From: Blastobasis lacticolella
Lineage: Eukaryota; Arthropoda; Insecta; Lepidoptera; Blastobasidae
Reading direction: 5' to 3'
Assembly: GCA_905147135.1 (NCBI GenBank)
Contig: LR990056.1
Span: 5,032,001-5,096,000, forward strand
DNA: 64,000 bases
The translations under genes and the position numbers were made by a program. Positions 23,601 to 35,100 of the stretch are shown here, piece after piece; the stretch's first letter is position 1, and every line of letters starts with the position of its first letter. The notes below the pieces were generated by a model. The model saw nothing but the letters and a program-made list of their open reading frames with translations. It searched no databases and was not told the DNA's origin.

Positions 23601-26600
23601 TGGTTCTCAGCTTTCTTTCATTAAAAATTTTTTTTTTTTTTAATTAATATTCGGTGACAAACTCACACTGCGCCATCTAGCCCCAAACTAAGCAAAGCTT
23701 GTGATATGGGTGCTAGATAACCGATATACTACTTAAATACTTTTAAATACATACTTATTATAAATAGCACACCCAGACCCGTAACAGAAATTAAAATTCA
23801 ACATTTAAATTTCTGCCCGGCCGGGAATCGAACCCGGGACCTCTTGCGTGTTGACCACTGAACCACTCAGGTCGTCATTTCAGTACTACCTTTCCGCCCG
23901 CGTGAACTACAAGTTATATCGCGTGGGAGTAAAAAGTAGCCTATGCATCCTCAGGTTCTAAACTATCTCCATGCCGAATTTCATCAAAATCCGTGAAAGC
24001 CATGAAAGCGTAACAGATAGACAGGAGCTACTTTCGCATTTATAATATTAGTAGTCTACTCGTGACCATGACGCATGCAACTGCGTCGAAATATTAAGGT
24101 AAAAACAATACTAACCGTGGTAACAAACCCGATTATGTGTAGTGAATAACCACGAAAGTCTACCACTAAAACCCATATTAGTAGAGATACGTAGGCTAGT
24201 TCCGACATCTCTCGGTGTCGGTTCAATTCAATTCTATTTATTACGGTAACACAGGTAAAAAGATATAACATCAATCAATACATATAAGAAAACAGCAAAA
24301 AAAGTGTGCCTGTACATTGAATATATCTACAAAAAATAATTTAGGTCGATGATGATCATTTAAAATGGTCGCTCGGAATAAAGAACTGCCCCGAAAACCG
24401 GCGCGGATCTAGTTCCTAAAATAGGTTGTGGGCAAGACCATCTGAAAATCGACGAAGTGCGAGTTCGATTTCGCAGCAAAGTATTTAAAGGTCTTGCACT
24501 AAGTTTTCCATTTATCGTTAGCCTATGGACCTCAATTACGTTGGTATGCCACAGCACAGCAATTCCGAATCGATTTATTAATTTTGCAATTTGTTATAAA
24601 TGTTTTTTATTGTTTATTTTATATTATGTGATTGTTGTAATGTGGTGTCGTTGTTTATCGATAAATATCTTTCATTCATTCATTGAATCAGGGTTGTGGG
24701 CATGCCCGTCATGCTCACAACGCTAGATCCGCGCGTGCCTGAAAACTATTTCCACGCGTACGAAGTCGCGGGCAAAAGCGATTACATGTAAGTAAGTCGG
24801 TTGGTTGATATGGTGTCCGGTCCCCAGCGGCGGCAGGTGGAGCGCAACAAGCTGTCGAAGGAGAAGCAGCTGCGCGAGGCGGCCGAGCGCGAGCGCGCCG
24901 CGGCCGAGCAGCGCCTCATGCAGTACCAGGACGAGATACGGCTCGCTAATGAGGCGCTGGTCAGTATGCGGTCATACGTGTGTTTAGTATACTCATATGA
25001 CTTGAAGTCCTTTATTTTATATTATTTTATTTACTTAAGGAAAACCAACAGCAATGATATCCATATTAAATAATATCGGCATCACAGGGTCAATTACAGG
25101 TTTCCACTGATAGAAATTGGATAAACTTATATTTAACTAAAAGTTAAGCATAACGAACAGTCTGTAAGACTACAATTTCAAACTTAAACTAAAACTTACC
25201 TTCAATACCCTAAAGTAATGCAACAATAGTTTGCTTAATCCAGCAACCTAAGTCGTCAGAGAGCAGTCAAAATGGAATAGCATACACATACACACAGCAT
25301 AAGGTCTATTTTTGTATCACTTAAATATTTTACGCGCGGGGCATGATACAAAAATGGACCATAGTCTGTGAGCAATACATTTCGTTTTGCTCTCTGATGA
25401 CTTAAGTTGCTGCATTCATCAAAGGTGTAATCAGCCCCTTATTTGGTAAACAAATAAGGCGTAGAATCAGAGACGTTCAGTAGAAAGAAATTCATACATT
25501 GACCTGTTTCTGTTGCTCTCGCGTAAATATATAGATGTCAATGGTTTCTAAATTTGTAGCAGTAAGTGATGATCAAATTTATATTTCCAGTGAAATTACA
25601 GTCAGTCGCAGTTTCATCACAATGTTTTCCCTCACCGTAAAAGCATCGGTTAGAGTTCAACTGTAATCTCGTTACCGAGTCGGTCCCCTTAACCACTGGC
25701 CAACGTCCATAAAACTAACACCACATAGAACTTTAAAACTGCAATATTACCCAACTCCCCACAGCGGCGATCGGAGGAGACCGCGGAACTGCTGGCGGAG
25801 AAAGGCCGCGTGGCTGAGGAGGAGGCGTCCCTGCTCGCGCAGAAGGCGTCTGATGCCGAGCGGGAGAACGCTAGGCTTCGGTTGTCGGCCATCAGGACCG
25901 AGGAGGAGAAGGTACTGTGTCGTTTTAAAACCTGAACGGAATGTTTGAAAGATGCAAATCGTTGATCTGTAATAATTTCAAGGGCCTGTCACGCTTTGAT
26001 AGAGTGAACAATTTGAGTGAATAGATTTAACTTATTTATGAATAAGACCGCATATCTATGAACAATTCAGCATTTAGTATTCTCCCCGCATTCTCTCTAG
26101 TATTCTCTCCGTATCTATGAAGAATTCAGCATTTAGTATTCTCCCCGCATTCTCTCTAGTATTCTCTCCATATCTATGAACAATTCAGCATTTAGTATTC
26201 TCCCCGCATTCTCTATAGTATTCTCTCCATATCTATGAACAATTCAGCATTTAGTATTCTCCCCGCATTCTCTCTAGTATTCTCCCCGTATCTATGAACA
26301 ATTCAGCATTTAGTATTCTCCCCGCATTCTCTCTAGTATTCTCCCCGTATCTATGAACAATTCAGCATTTAGTATTCCCCCCCTAGGTGTCACTAGAGCG
26401 CGCCACCCGCGAAGCGACAGCGCTCACCGCGCGTCTCGTCGAGGAGTCGGAGCGTCGCGCGGCCGAAGCCGAACGGCTCAAGGGCGAGCTTCGCGCCGCG
26501 AGACGCGCCGAGGCCAACGCCAAGGAACGCTTGCTCGCCTTCCTGGGGAGGACCTCTACGGGGTCGCTGCCACAGGTCAGTGGGCTCCCCCCTAGGTGTC

Positions 26601-29600
26601 TGGAGTTAGCCACCCGCGAGGCGACTGCCCTCACTGCGAGGCTGGTCGGCGGAGCGGCTCAAGGGTGAACTGCGCGCACATAGGTAGCGCTGACTGTCCT
26701 ACATCGCGCTAGAGAAGTGTGCGAACTTTCGCGGCATATATACTACTTCCGACAATCAACTGTTGGACTCCTGGTCCCCTGGACATAACAACCGGCCTCT
26801 GGTAAGTGCTCTTTTTCACCTTCTGCATCTTCGCTTCACCGCCAAAGTGGGGACCCACAATGTGGTGGTGAAGTATTTACGCACCTGGCCGGTTGTTGTG
26901 ACCAGGGGTATAATAGTTGATCGTCGTAAGTAGTATACGAGTATATGCCGCGGAATTTGATACACTTCTCTAGCGCGATGTAGGATTGTCAGTGCCATCT
27001 ATGTGCGGATGTTTGCCAACCTTGTGTTCATGTGTTAGTAATGTTGAGTTTCCATATTGGAGCGATGTATTATGTCACTACATACCTCTTGAACGACCCC
27101 ACGTCATAGACAAAAAGAAATACTGTGGCTGGGAGCTCATTCAACATCCGAATATGGATTATGGATAATAACATACAATTCCCAACCCCAGAGCGCGTCC
27201 TTCCATTCTCGATAGCTTAGGCTAGGCTTAGCCCCACATGGCATTTATTTACCCTATTTTGATTTCTATGAGCACCCCAGGGCGCGTCCCCCCATCCTCG
27301 ATAGCTTAGGCTAGGCTCGGCCCCCCTTCCGCTGTCCCCGACTATGTGAAATAAAGGAACACAGCCCGGCCCCCCGCAGCCCGCGTCCCCGGTGCCCTCC
27401 AGCCTGTTCCCGTCGACGTGCTCGCTGCCCGCGTCGCTGGGCGCGCCGCCGCCATGACAGCTTGGCCCCACGGGGCATTCCTACCCTGTCCCACCCTAGA
27501 GCGCGTCCCCGCCTACTCGGTAGCTTAGGCTAGGCTCGGCCCCTTCCCGCTGTCCCCGACTATGTGAAATAAAGGAACACAGCCCGGCCCCCCGCAGCCC
27601 GCGTCCCCGGTGCCCTCCAGCCTGTTCCCGTCGACGTGCTCGCTGCCCGCGTCGCTGGGCGCGCCGCCGCCATGACAGCTTGGCCCCACGGGGCATTCCT
27701 ACCCTGTCCCACCCCAGGGCGCGTCCCCGCCTACTCGGTAGCTTAGGCTAGGCTCGGCCCCTTCCCGCTGTCCCCGACTATGTGAAATAAAGGAACACAG
27801 CCCGGCCCCCCGCAGCCCGCGTCCCCGGTGCCCTCCAGCCTGTTCCCGTCGACGTGCTCGCTGCCCGCGTCGCTGGGCGCGCCGCCGCCATGACAGCTTG
27901 GCCCCACGGGGCATTCCTACCCTGTCCCACCCTAGAGCGCGTCCCCGCCTACTCGGTAGCTTAGGCTAGGCTCGGCCCCTTCCCGCTGTCCCCGACTATG
28001 TGAAATAAAGGAACACAGCCCGGCCCCCCGCAGCCCGCGTCCCCGGTGCCCTCCAGCCTGTTCCCGTCGACGTGCTCGCTGCCCGCGTCGCTGGGCGCGC
28101 CGCCGCCATGACAGCTTGGCCCCACGGGGCATTCCTACCCTGTCCCACCCTAGAGCGCGTCCCCGCCTACTCGGTAGCTTAGGCTAGGCTCGGCCCCTTC
28201 CCGCTGTCCCCGACTATGTGAAATAAAGGAACACAGCCCGGCCCCCCGCAGCCCGCGTCCCCGGTGCCCTCCAGCCTGTTCCCGTCGACGTGCTCGCTGC
28301 CCGCGTCGCTGGGCGCGCCGCCGCCATGACAGCTTGGCCCCACGGGGCATTCCTACCCTGTCCCACCCTAGAGCGCGTCCCCGCCTACTCGGTAGCTTAG
28401 GCTAGGCTCGGCCCCTTCCCGCTGTCCCCGACTATGTGAAATAAAGGAACACAGCCCGGCCCCCCGCAGCCCGCGTCCCCGGTGCCCTCCAGCCTGTTCC
28501 CGTCGACGTGCTCGCTGCCCGCGTCGCTGGGCGCGCCGCCGCCATGACAGCTTGGCCCCACGGGGCATTCCTACCCTGTCCCACCCTAGAGCGCGTCCCC
28601 GCCTACTCGGTAGCTTAGGCTAGGCTCGGCCCCTTCCCGCTGTCCCCGACTATGTGAAATAAAGGAACACAGCCCGGCCCCCCGCAGCCCGCGTCCCCGG
28701 TGCCCTCCAGCCTGTTCCCGTCGACGTGCTCGCTGCCCGCGTCGCTGGGCGCGCCGCCGCCATGACAGCTTGGCCCCACGGGGCATTCCTACCCTGTCCC
28801 ACCCTAGAGCGCGTCCCCGCCTACTCGGTAGCTTAGGCTAGGCTCGGCCCCTTCCCGCTGTCCCCGACTATGTGAAATAAAGGAACACAGCCCGGCCCCC
28901 CGCAGCCCGCGTCCCCGGTGCCCTCCAGCATGTTCCCGTCGACGTGCTCGCTGCCCGCGTCGCTGGGCGCGCCGCCGCCATGACAGCTTGGCCCCACGGG
29001 GCATTCCTACCCTGTCCCACCCTAGAGCGCGTCCCCGCCTACTCGGTAGCTTAGGCTAGGCTCGGCCCCTTCCCGCTGTCCCCGACTATGTGAAATAAAG
29101 GAACACAGCCCGGCCCCCCGCAGCCCGCGTCCCCGGTGCCCTCCAGCCTGTTCCCGTCGACGTGCTCGCTGCCCGCGTCGCTGGGCGCGCCGCCGCCATG
29201 ACAGCTTGGCCCCACGGGGCATTCCTACCCTGTCCCACCCTAGAGCGCGTCCCCGCCTACTCGGTAGCTTAGGCTAGGCTCGGCCCCTTCCCGCTGTCCC
29301 CGACTATGTGAAATAAAGGAACACAGCCCGGCCCCCCGCAGCCCGCGTCCCCGGTGCCCTCCAGCCTGTTCCCGTCGACGTGCTCGCTGCCCGCGTCGCT
29401 GGGCGCGCCGCCGCCATGACAGCTTGGCCCCACGGGGCATTCCTACCCTGTCCCACCCTAGAGCGCGTCCCCGCCTACTCGGTAGCTTAGGCTAGGCTCG
29501 GCCCCTTCCCGCTGTCCCCGACTATGTGAAATAAAGGAACACAGCCCGGCCCCCCGCAGCCCGCGTCCCCGGTGCCCTCCAGCCTGTTCCCGTCGACGTG

Positions 29601-32188
29601 CTCGCTGCCCGCGTCGCTGGGCGCGCCGCCGCCATGACAGCTTGGCCCCACGGGGCATTCCTACCCTGTCCCACCCTAGAGCGCGTCCCCGCCTACTCGG
29701 TAGCTTAGGCTAGGCTCGGCCCCTTCCCGCTGTCCCCGACTATGTGAAATAAAGGAACACAGCCCGGCCCCCCGCAGCCCGCGTCCCCGGTGCCCTCCAG
29801 CCTGTTCCCGTCGACGTGCTCGCTGCCCGCGTCGCTGGGCGCGCCGCCGCCATGACAGCTTGGCCCCACGGGGCATTCCTACCCTGTCCCACCCTAGAGC
29901 GCGTCCCCGCCTACTCGGTAGCTTAGGCTAGGCTCGGCCCCTTCCCGCTGTCCCCGACTATGTGAAATAAAGGAACACAGCCCGGCCCCCCGCAGCCCGC
30001 GTCCCCGGTGCCCTCCAGCCTGTTCCCGTCGACGTGCTCGCTGCCCGCGTCGCTGGGCGCGCCGCCGCCATGACAGCTTGGCCCCACGGGGCATTCCTAC
30101 CCTGTCCCACCCTAGAGCGCGTCCCCGCCTACTCGGTAGCTTAGGCTAGGCTCGGCCCCTTCCCGCTGTCCCCGACTATGTGAAATAAAGGAACACAGCC
30201 CGGCCCCCCGCAGCCCGCGTCCCCGGTGCCCTCCAGCCTGTTCCCGTCGACGTGCTCGCTGCCCGCGTCGCTGGGCGCGCCGCCGCCATGACAGCTTGGC
30301 CCCACGGGGCATTCCTACCCTGTCCCACCCTAGAGCGCGTCCCCGCCTACTCGGTAGCTTAGGCTAGGCTCGGCCCCTTCCCGCTGTCCCCGACTATGTG
30401 AAATAAAGGAACACAGCCCGGCCCCCCGCAGCCCGCGTCCCCGGTGCCCTCCAGCCTGTTCCCGTCGACGTGCTCGCTGCCCGCGTCGCTGGGCGCGCCG
30501 CCGCCATGACAGCTTGGCCCCACGGGGCATTCCTACCCTGTCCCACCCTAGAGCGCGTCCCCGCCTACTCGGTAGCTTAGGCTAGGCTCGGCCCCTTCCC
30601 GCTGTCCCCGACTATGTGAAATAAAGGAACACAGCCCGGCCCCCCGCAGCCCGCGTCCCCGGTGCCCTCCAGCCTGTTCCCGTCGACGTGCTCGCTGCCC
30701 GCGTCGCTGGGCGCGCCGCCGCCGGCCGCCGACGCGCCGGAGCCGAACGCCTACGAGCTGGTCGAGGATTTGGACGACTCCGAGCCGCATATTCACCGGT
30801 TGAGCTTGGAGATCGAGAAGGAGAGGTGGGTGATACTTGCTTGTTTTTCTTGTTCTTAGCGTGTTCAATGGTCGTAGATTATATGTTGTAACTTCGAATT
30901 TGAGATACCCGGACGGCGATGTAAAAGAGGAGAGGTGGCATACATAAATTTCGCTTAAACAAATGAGCAGGCATTCGACGGCCATGTTCTTCTTTTTTCT
31001 TAAAAGGCTGCATAGGTCTCTGTTGGTATGAAATACCTATAGACAGATTACTGGCTACGCCCTTGGTTGGCGCTACTGAGACGTGAGGTTTGACGTCAAA
31101 ATAAAGTTTTGTCCTAGGCTAAAATCCATCCGTCATGCAGCAGTTGTTTCGGTCAATTAGTTTTTTGACAATGGATCTTACTTCTCAGTAGTAGATTTTG
31201 AAATCATCATGTCCTCTATCAAATGTTATCTAGTGGATTTTGAAATCTCGAAATTTGACATTCGTTTTTTTTTCTACGAAATGACAAGCAGACAGCCCAC
31301 CTGATGGTAAGCGGTAACTGTCGCCCATTACATCTACGAATCACGCATTTAGGTTGCTGGTAACAAAAATGCATCGCAGGTGCGTTGTCACTGTGAGAAC
31401 TGAGACGCCTCGTGCCTGTAATTCGATTTTGACACTCTTAAGGGCTTAGTAGTCTGAAATTTAGTGGTTCGTTACTAGTTACCACTAAAACCGTGTAAAC
31501 GATTATTCATTAAATAATAACTTAAAATTAAGTTATTATTATTATGAGTTAATAGGCGAGCAGCCAAAATCTGATGTGCCTATATCTGGGCTGGTGTCTT
31601 TAATTATTGTTCTCGATCAGCGGAAACACTACACCTCATTGTACAGAGTTTTTGGCTCACTTTTAACTACTCATCGAGTCTAAGTTGCTCATTTAGTTAC
31701 CACTTAATCATGATATATAATATGACGATCTTACGATAACATGTCTGCTACGCAGAGATCCTGGGTTCGATACAGACAGAAATTTTTTTTAAATTTCTGT
31801 TACGGGTCTGGGTGTTATATTATGTATAATAAGTATGTACTTAAAAGTATATAAGTAGTCTATCAGTTATCTGGCACCCATTACACAAGTTTTGCTAAGT
31901 GTGGTGCTATATGGCGCTGTGGCAATTGTCCAAGCAGATATTTATATTCACTTGTATCCCTTTAGAGTGGAATACCTGGCCAAATCCAAACACCTGCAAG
32001 CCCAGCTGGACAACCTTCGCTGCGAGTTCAGCGGCTTGCGCGTGGACGCGCGCGCCGCGGACGCCGCCGCTGCTTTGGACCGCCTACACGAGGCCGCCGC
32101 GAGGAACGGCGACGACAAGTACTCCACGCTGCGAAGGCTCAAGCAGGGCTCCACCAAGACCCGGGTCGCCTTCTACGAGGAGCTGTAA
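14651..32188 (+). CDS. Mer: Merlin (NF2) FERM-domain tumour suppressor, complete
   Basis: Thirteen coding exons: 14651-14740, 15228-15357, 15569-15690, 16323-16406, 16993-17117, 17591-17693, 19457-19663, 22465-22569, 24828-24959, 25765-25911, 26387-26575, 30635-30825 and 31966-32188. They join in frame to 615 codons plus TAA, the usual Merlin length. The FERM domain spans about residues 15-310 ([52 protein letters not shown]). The coiled-coil is about 320-475, a proline-rich linker begins exon 12, and the C-terminal domain ends TRVAFYEEL. The serine in [10 protein letters not shown] (about 535) matches the PAK-regulated serine of human Merlin. The protein is a membrane-cortex scaffold upstream of Hippo/Warts signalling. 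Two adjacent ATGs exist (14651, 14654) and either may start translation. The Blue Box reads YQMTSEM instead of YQMTPEM. Confidence 0.96.
17118..17285 (+). mobile_element. RTE-type LINE 3' fragment at the exon 5 donor
   Basis: Directly after the Merlin exon 5 donor the frame remains open to 17268 and encodes [12 protein letters not shown]...GRPMYSEL. This resembles the C-terminus of RTE-clade proteins (WMR-A ... GEAYVQ-W). A GAT/ATG microsatellite follows, as in RTE tails. Confidence 0.5.
17946..19136. mobile_element. Long fold-back element, arms about 500 bp
   Basis: The sequence from 17951 (accgcaaatcgatgtacag) to about 18455 recurs in inverse from about 18635 to 19127. About 180 bp of spacer remains, and this is itself partly self-complementary (ctccccctccc against gggggggg). 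Corresponding frames in both arms encode the same peptide segment ([17 protein letters not shown]) with substitutions, confirming that the arms are diverged copies. It lies in Merlin intron 6. It is either a fold-back transposon or a repeat pair; no transposase is present. Confidence 0.8.
19245..19440 (-). mobile_element. LINE/SINE 3' fragment
   Basis: On the minus strand the piece ends in TCTGAAATAAAGATTTG followed by TTTG repeats, a polyadenylation-signal ending typical of retroposons. It lies just before Merlin exon 7. Confidence 0.4.
19670..22460. other. Merlin intron 7, few recognisable features
   Basis: A 2.8-kb intron. The piece at 20870-21010 (tgcagatgat, gtggccgaggtggcgacaaa) is related to sequence at 58240-58330 and, in inverse, 58880-58965, so it belongs to a dispersed repeat. 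A GC-rich patch lies at 21140-21310. No exon-like or family-specific coding sequence could be supported. Confidence 0.4.
22643..22785 (+). repeat. 22-bp tandem repeat, about six copies
   Basis: The unit acggacgagttagtcaatgg plus ta repeats about six times with scattered substitutions. It begins about 75 bp downstream of the Merlin exon 8 donor, in intron 8. Each unit contains a GTAACG or GTAAGG donor-like hexamer. Confidence 0.85.
22857..23160 (-). mobile_element. RTE-type repeat fragment
   Basis: The sequence begins with a CAT microsatellite followed by cagcccatacataacagtcc and ggacatagggcctctccca, the inverse of the widespread lepidopteran RTE 3' end. Only the non-coding tail is recognisable. 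It lies in Merlin intron 8. Confidence 0.5.
23648..23875 (-). mobile_element. tRNA-derived SINE, copy 1
   Basis: On the minus strand a tRNA-like head carries an A box (TGGTTCAGTGG) and a perfect B box (GGTTCGATTCC). It is followed by the body AAATTTCTGTTACGGGTCTGGGTGT and ...GGGGCTAGATGGCGCAG. The same body occurs at 31735-31930. The RNA polymerase III promoter elements look intact. It lies in Merlin intron 8. Confidence 0.7.
24058..24155 (+). repeat. Dispersed repeat, copy shared with 51421-51515
   Basis: The sequence cgtgaccatgacgcatgcaa, followed by gtcgaaatatt and ccgtggtaacaaacccgat, matches 51421-51515 in inverse. Its first 35 bases also match 5249-5285. The class is unknown. Confidence 0.55.
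24394..24745. mobile_element. Possible TIR element before Merlin exon 9
   Basis: A perfect 12-bp inverted pair, GCGCGGATCTAG (24401-24412) and its inverse (24723-24734), has weaker similarity outside it. An internal cattcattcattg microsatellite suggests that a retroposon tail is also present. The ends are not firm. Confidence 0.35.
26053..26386 (+). repeat. 59-bp tandem repeat abutting Merlin exon 11
   Basis: Nearly six copies of a 59-bp unit (tatctatgaacaattcagca, then tttagtattctccccgcatt and ctctctagtattctctccg). The last copy is truncated and runs straight into the exon 11 acceptor (ccccctag at 26379-26386). Each unit contains pyrimidine-rich CTCTCTAG, so each carries an acceptor-like site. 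Confidence 0.9.
26590..26685 (+). pseudogene. Decayed partial duplicate of Merlin exon 11
   Basis: Fifteen bases past the exon 11 donor, cccccctaggtgt repeats the acceptor and start of exon 11. The following sequence encodes [15 protein letters not shown] before a deletion of about 30 bp. It resumes at gcggagcggctcaagggtga with a frame break and ends. Compared with 26380-26490 it shows many substitutions, so the duplication is old. No donor follows, and it is probably non-functional. Confidence 0.8.
26690..27180. other. Intron 11 sequence with a small inverted pair and LINE scrap
   Basis: Sequences around 26700 (ctacatcgcgctagagaagtg) and 26960-26985 (cacttctctagcgcgatgtag) are exact inverses, and ccaccgccaaagtgg-type segments pair inside, giving a fold-back of about 280 bp (26695-26990). 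At 27085-27165 a piece matches the 3' part of the LINE at 9735-9800 (tacctcttgaacga, tactgtggctggga). Confidence 0.6.
27190..30634 (+). repeat. 218-bp tandem array carrying the exon 12 splice acceptor
   Basis: Fifteen near-identical 218-bp units precede authentic Merlin exon 12. Their acceptor-equivalent exon starts are at 27365, 27583, 27801 and so on every 218 bp to 30417. Each unit holds intron sequence with AATAAA, the acceptor GGAACACAG, the first 89 nt of exon 12, and a 38-bp segment starting atgacagcttgg. In the exon reading frame the copied part meets TGA immediately (CCA TGA). A degenerate half-unit without exon sequence lies at about 27190-27270, which suggests the order of events. 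Only a few substitutions separate the units (for example 28930 C to A; ccccaggg in place of ccctagag after the second), so the array is recent or homogenised. Confidence 0.97.
31265..31345 (-). mobile_element. LINE 3' tail fragment
   Basis: A T-run is followed by a degenerate gacaagcagacagcccacct and gatggtaagcggt. This is the same 3' end as the LINE at 9603-9660, read on the minus strand. It lies in Merlin intron 12. Confidence 0.5.
31735..31930 (+). mobile_element. tRNA-derived SINE, copy 2
   Basis: A degenerate tRNA-like head (gggttcgatac) is followed by aaatttctgttacgggtctg and ggtgt, with the body ending tggtgctatatggcgctgtgg. It has the same body as the minus-strand copy at 23648-23875. 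It ends about 35 bp before the Merlin exon 13 acceptor, so it may supply part of the branch-point region. Confidence 0.65.
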
Positions 32189-35100
32189 GGTGAGGAGCTG
32201 TGAGGTGAGCAGGTTGTTGTGACAGTGGCGAGGCCTACACGAGGCCGCCGCGAGGAACGGCGACGACAAGTACTCCACGCTGCGAAGGCTCAAGCAGGGC
32301 TCCACCAAGACCCGGGTCGCCTTCTACGAGGAGCTGTAAGGTGAGGAGCTGTGAGGTGAGCAGGTTGTTGTGACAGTGGCGAGGCCTACACGAGGCCGCC
32401 GCGAGGAACGGCGACGACAAGTACTCCACGCTGCGAAGGCTCAAGCAGGGCTCCACCAAGACCCGGGTCGCCTTCTACGAGGAGCTGTAAGGTGAGGAGC
32501 TGTGAGGTGAGCAGGTTGTTGTGACAGTGGCGAGGCCTACACGAGGCCGCCGCAAGGAACGGCGACGACAAGTACTCCACGCTGCGAAGGCTCAAGCAGG
32601 GCTCCACCAAGACCCGGGTCGCCTTCTACGAGGAGCTGTAAGGTGAGGAGCTGTGAGGTGAGCAGGTTGTTGTGACAGTGGCGAGGCCTACACGAGGCCG
32701 CCGCGAGGAACGGCGACGACAAGTACTCCACGCTGCGAAGGCTCAAGCAGGGCTCCACCAAGACCCGGGTCGCCTTCTACGAGGAGCTGTAAGGTGAGGA
32801 GCTGTGAGGTGAGCAGGTTGTTGTGACAGTGGCGAGGCCTACACGAGGCCGCCGCAAGGAACGGCGACGACAAGTACTCCACGCTGCGAAGGCTCAAGCA
32901 GGGCTCCACCAAGACCCGGGTCGCCTTCTACGAGGAGCTGTAAGGTGAGGAGCTGTGAAGTGAGTAGGTTGTTGTGACAGTGGCGAGGCCTACACGAGGC
33001 CGCCGCGAGGAACGGCGACGACAAGTACTCCACGCTGCGAAGGCTCAAGCAGGGCTCCACCAAGACCCGGGTCGCCTTCTACGAGGAGCTGTAAGGTGAG
33101 GAGCTGTGAGGTGAGCAGGTTGTTGTGACAGGGGCGAGGCCTACACGAGGCCGCCGCAAGGAACGGCGACGACAAGTACTCCACGCTGCGAAGGCTCAAG
33201 CAGGGCTCCACCAAGACCCGGGTCGCCTTCTACGAGGAGCTGTAAGGTGAGGAGCTGTGAAGTGAGTAGGTTGTTGTGACAGTGGCGAGGCCTACACGAG
33301 GCCGCCGCGAGGAACGGCGACGACAAGTACTCCACGCTGCGAAGGCTCAAGCAGGGCTCCACCAAGACCCGGGTCGCCTTCTACGAGGAGCTGTAAGGTG
33401 AGGAGCTGTGAGGTGAGCAGGTTGTTGTGACAGTGGCGAGGCCTACACGAGGCCGCCGCAAGGAACGGCGACGACAAGTACTCCACGCTGCGAAGGCTCA
33501 AGCAGGGCTCCACCAAGACCCGGGTCGCCTTCTACGAGGAGCTGTAAGGTGAGGAGCTGTGAAGTGAGTAGGTTGTTGTGACAGGGGCGAGGCCTACACG
33601 AGGCCGCCGCAAGGAACGGCGACGACAAGTACTCCACGCTGCGAAGGCTCAAGCAGGGCTCCACCAAGACCCGGGTCGCCTTCTACGAGGAGCTGTAAGG
33701 TGAGGAGCTGTGAGGTGAGCAGGTTGTTGTGACAGGGGCGAGGCCTACACGAGGCCGCCGCGAGGAACGGCGACGACAAGTACTCCACGCTGCGAAGGCT
33801 CAAGCAGGGCTCCACCAAGACCCGGGTCGCCTTCTACGAGGAGCTGTAAGGTGAGGAGCTGTGAGGTGAGCAGGTTGTTGTGACAGTGGCGAGGCCTACA
33901 CGAGGCCGCCGCGAGGAACGGCGACGTCAAGTACTCCACGCTGCGAAGGCTCAAGCAGGGCTCCACCAAGACCCGGGTCGCCTTCTACGAGGAGCTGTAA
34001 GGTGAGGAGCTGTGAGGTGAGCAGGTTGTTGTGACAGTGGCGAGGCCTACACGAGGCCGCCGCAAGGAACGGCGACGACAAGTACTCCACGCTGCGAAGG
34101 CTCAAGCAGGGCTCCACCAAGACCCGGGTCGCCTTCTACGAGGAGCTGTAAGGTGAGGAGCTGTGAAGTGAGTAGGTTGTTGTGACAGTGGCGAGGCCTA
34201 CACGAGGCCGCCGCGAGGAACGGCGACGACAAGTACTCCACGCTGCGAAGGCTCAAGCAGGGCTCCACCAAGACCCGGGTCGCCTTCTACGAGGAGCTGT
34301 AAGGTGAGGAGCTGTGAGGTGAGCAGGTTGTTGTGACAGTGGCGAGGCCTACACGAGGCCGCCGCGAGGAACGGCGACGTCAAGTACTCCACGCTGCGAA
34401 GGCTCAAGCAGGGCTCCACCAAGACCCGGGTCGCCTTCTACGAGGAGCTGTAAGGTGAGGAGCTGTGAGGTGAGCAGGTTGTTGTGACAGTGGCGAGGCC
34501 TACACGAGGCCGCCGCAAGGAACGGCGACGACAAGTACTCCACGCTGCGAAGGCTCAAGCAGGGCTCCACCAAGACCCGGGTCGCCTTCTACGAGGAGCT
34601 GTAAGGTGAGGAGCTGTGAGGTGAGTAGGTTGTTGTGACAGTGGCGAGGCCTACACGAGGCCGCCGCGAGGAACGGCGACGACAAGTACTCCACGCTGCG
34701 AAGGCTCAAGCAGGGCTCCACCAAGACCCGGGTCGCCTTCTACGAGGAGCTGTAAGGTGAGGAGCTGTGAGGTGAGCAGGTTGTTGTGACAGTGGCGAGG
34801 CCTACACGAGGCCGCCGCAAGGAACGGCGACGACAAGTACTCCACGCTGCGAAGGCTCAAGCAGGGCTCCACCAAGACCCGGGTCGCCTTCTACGAGGAG
34901 CTGTAAGGTGAGGAGCTGTGAAGTGAGTAGGTTGTTGTGACAGGGGCGAGGCCTACACGAGGCCGCCGCAAGGAACGGCGACGACAAGTACTCCACGCTG
35001 CGAAGGCTCAAGCAGGGCTCCACCAAGACCCGGGTCGCCTTCTACGAGGAGCTGTAAGGTGAGGAGCTGTGAGGTGAGCAGGTTGTTGTGACAGGGGCGA

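Noticed and set aside
23815..23875. Functional tRNA gene on the minus strand
   Set aside because: A and B boxes are good, but the sequence continues into a SINE body shared with 31735-31930 and no convincing acceptor stem closes the cloverleaf.
27496..30985. Series of 66-codon minus-strand open frames repeated every 218 bp
   Set aside because: They are antisense to the copied exon 12 edge and arise from the repeat unit. High GC content suppresses stops, and there is no protein family signature.
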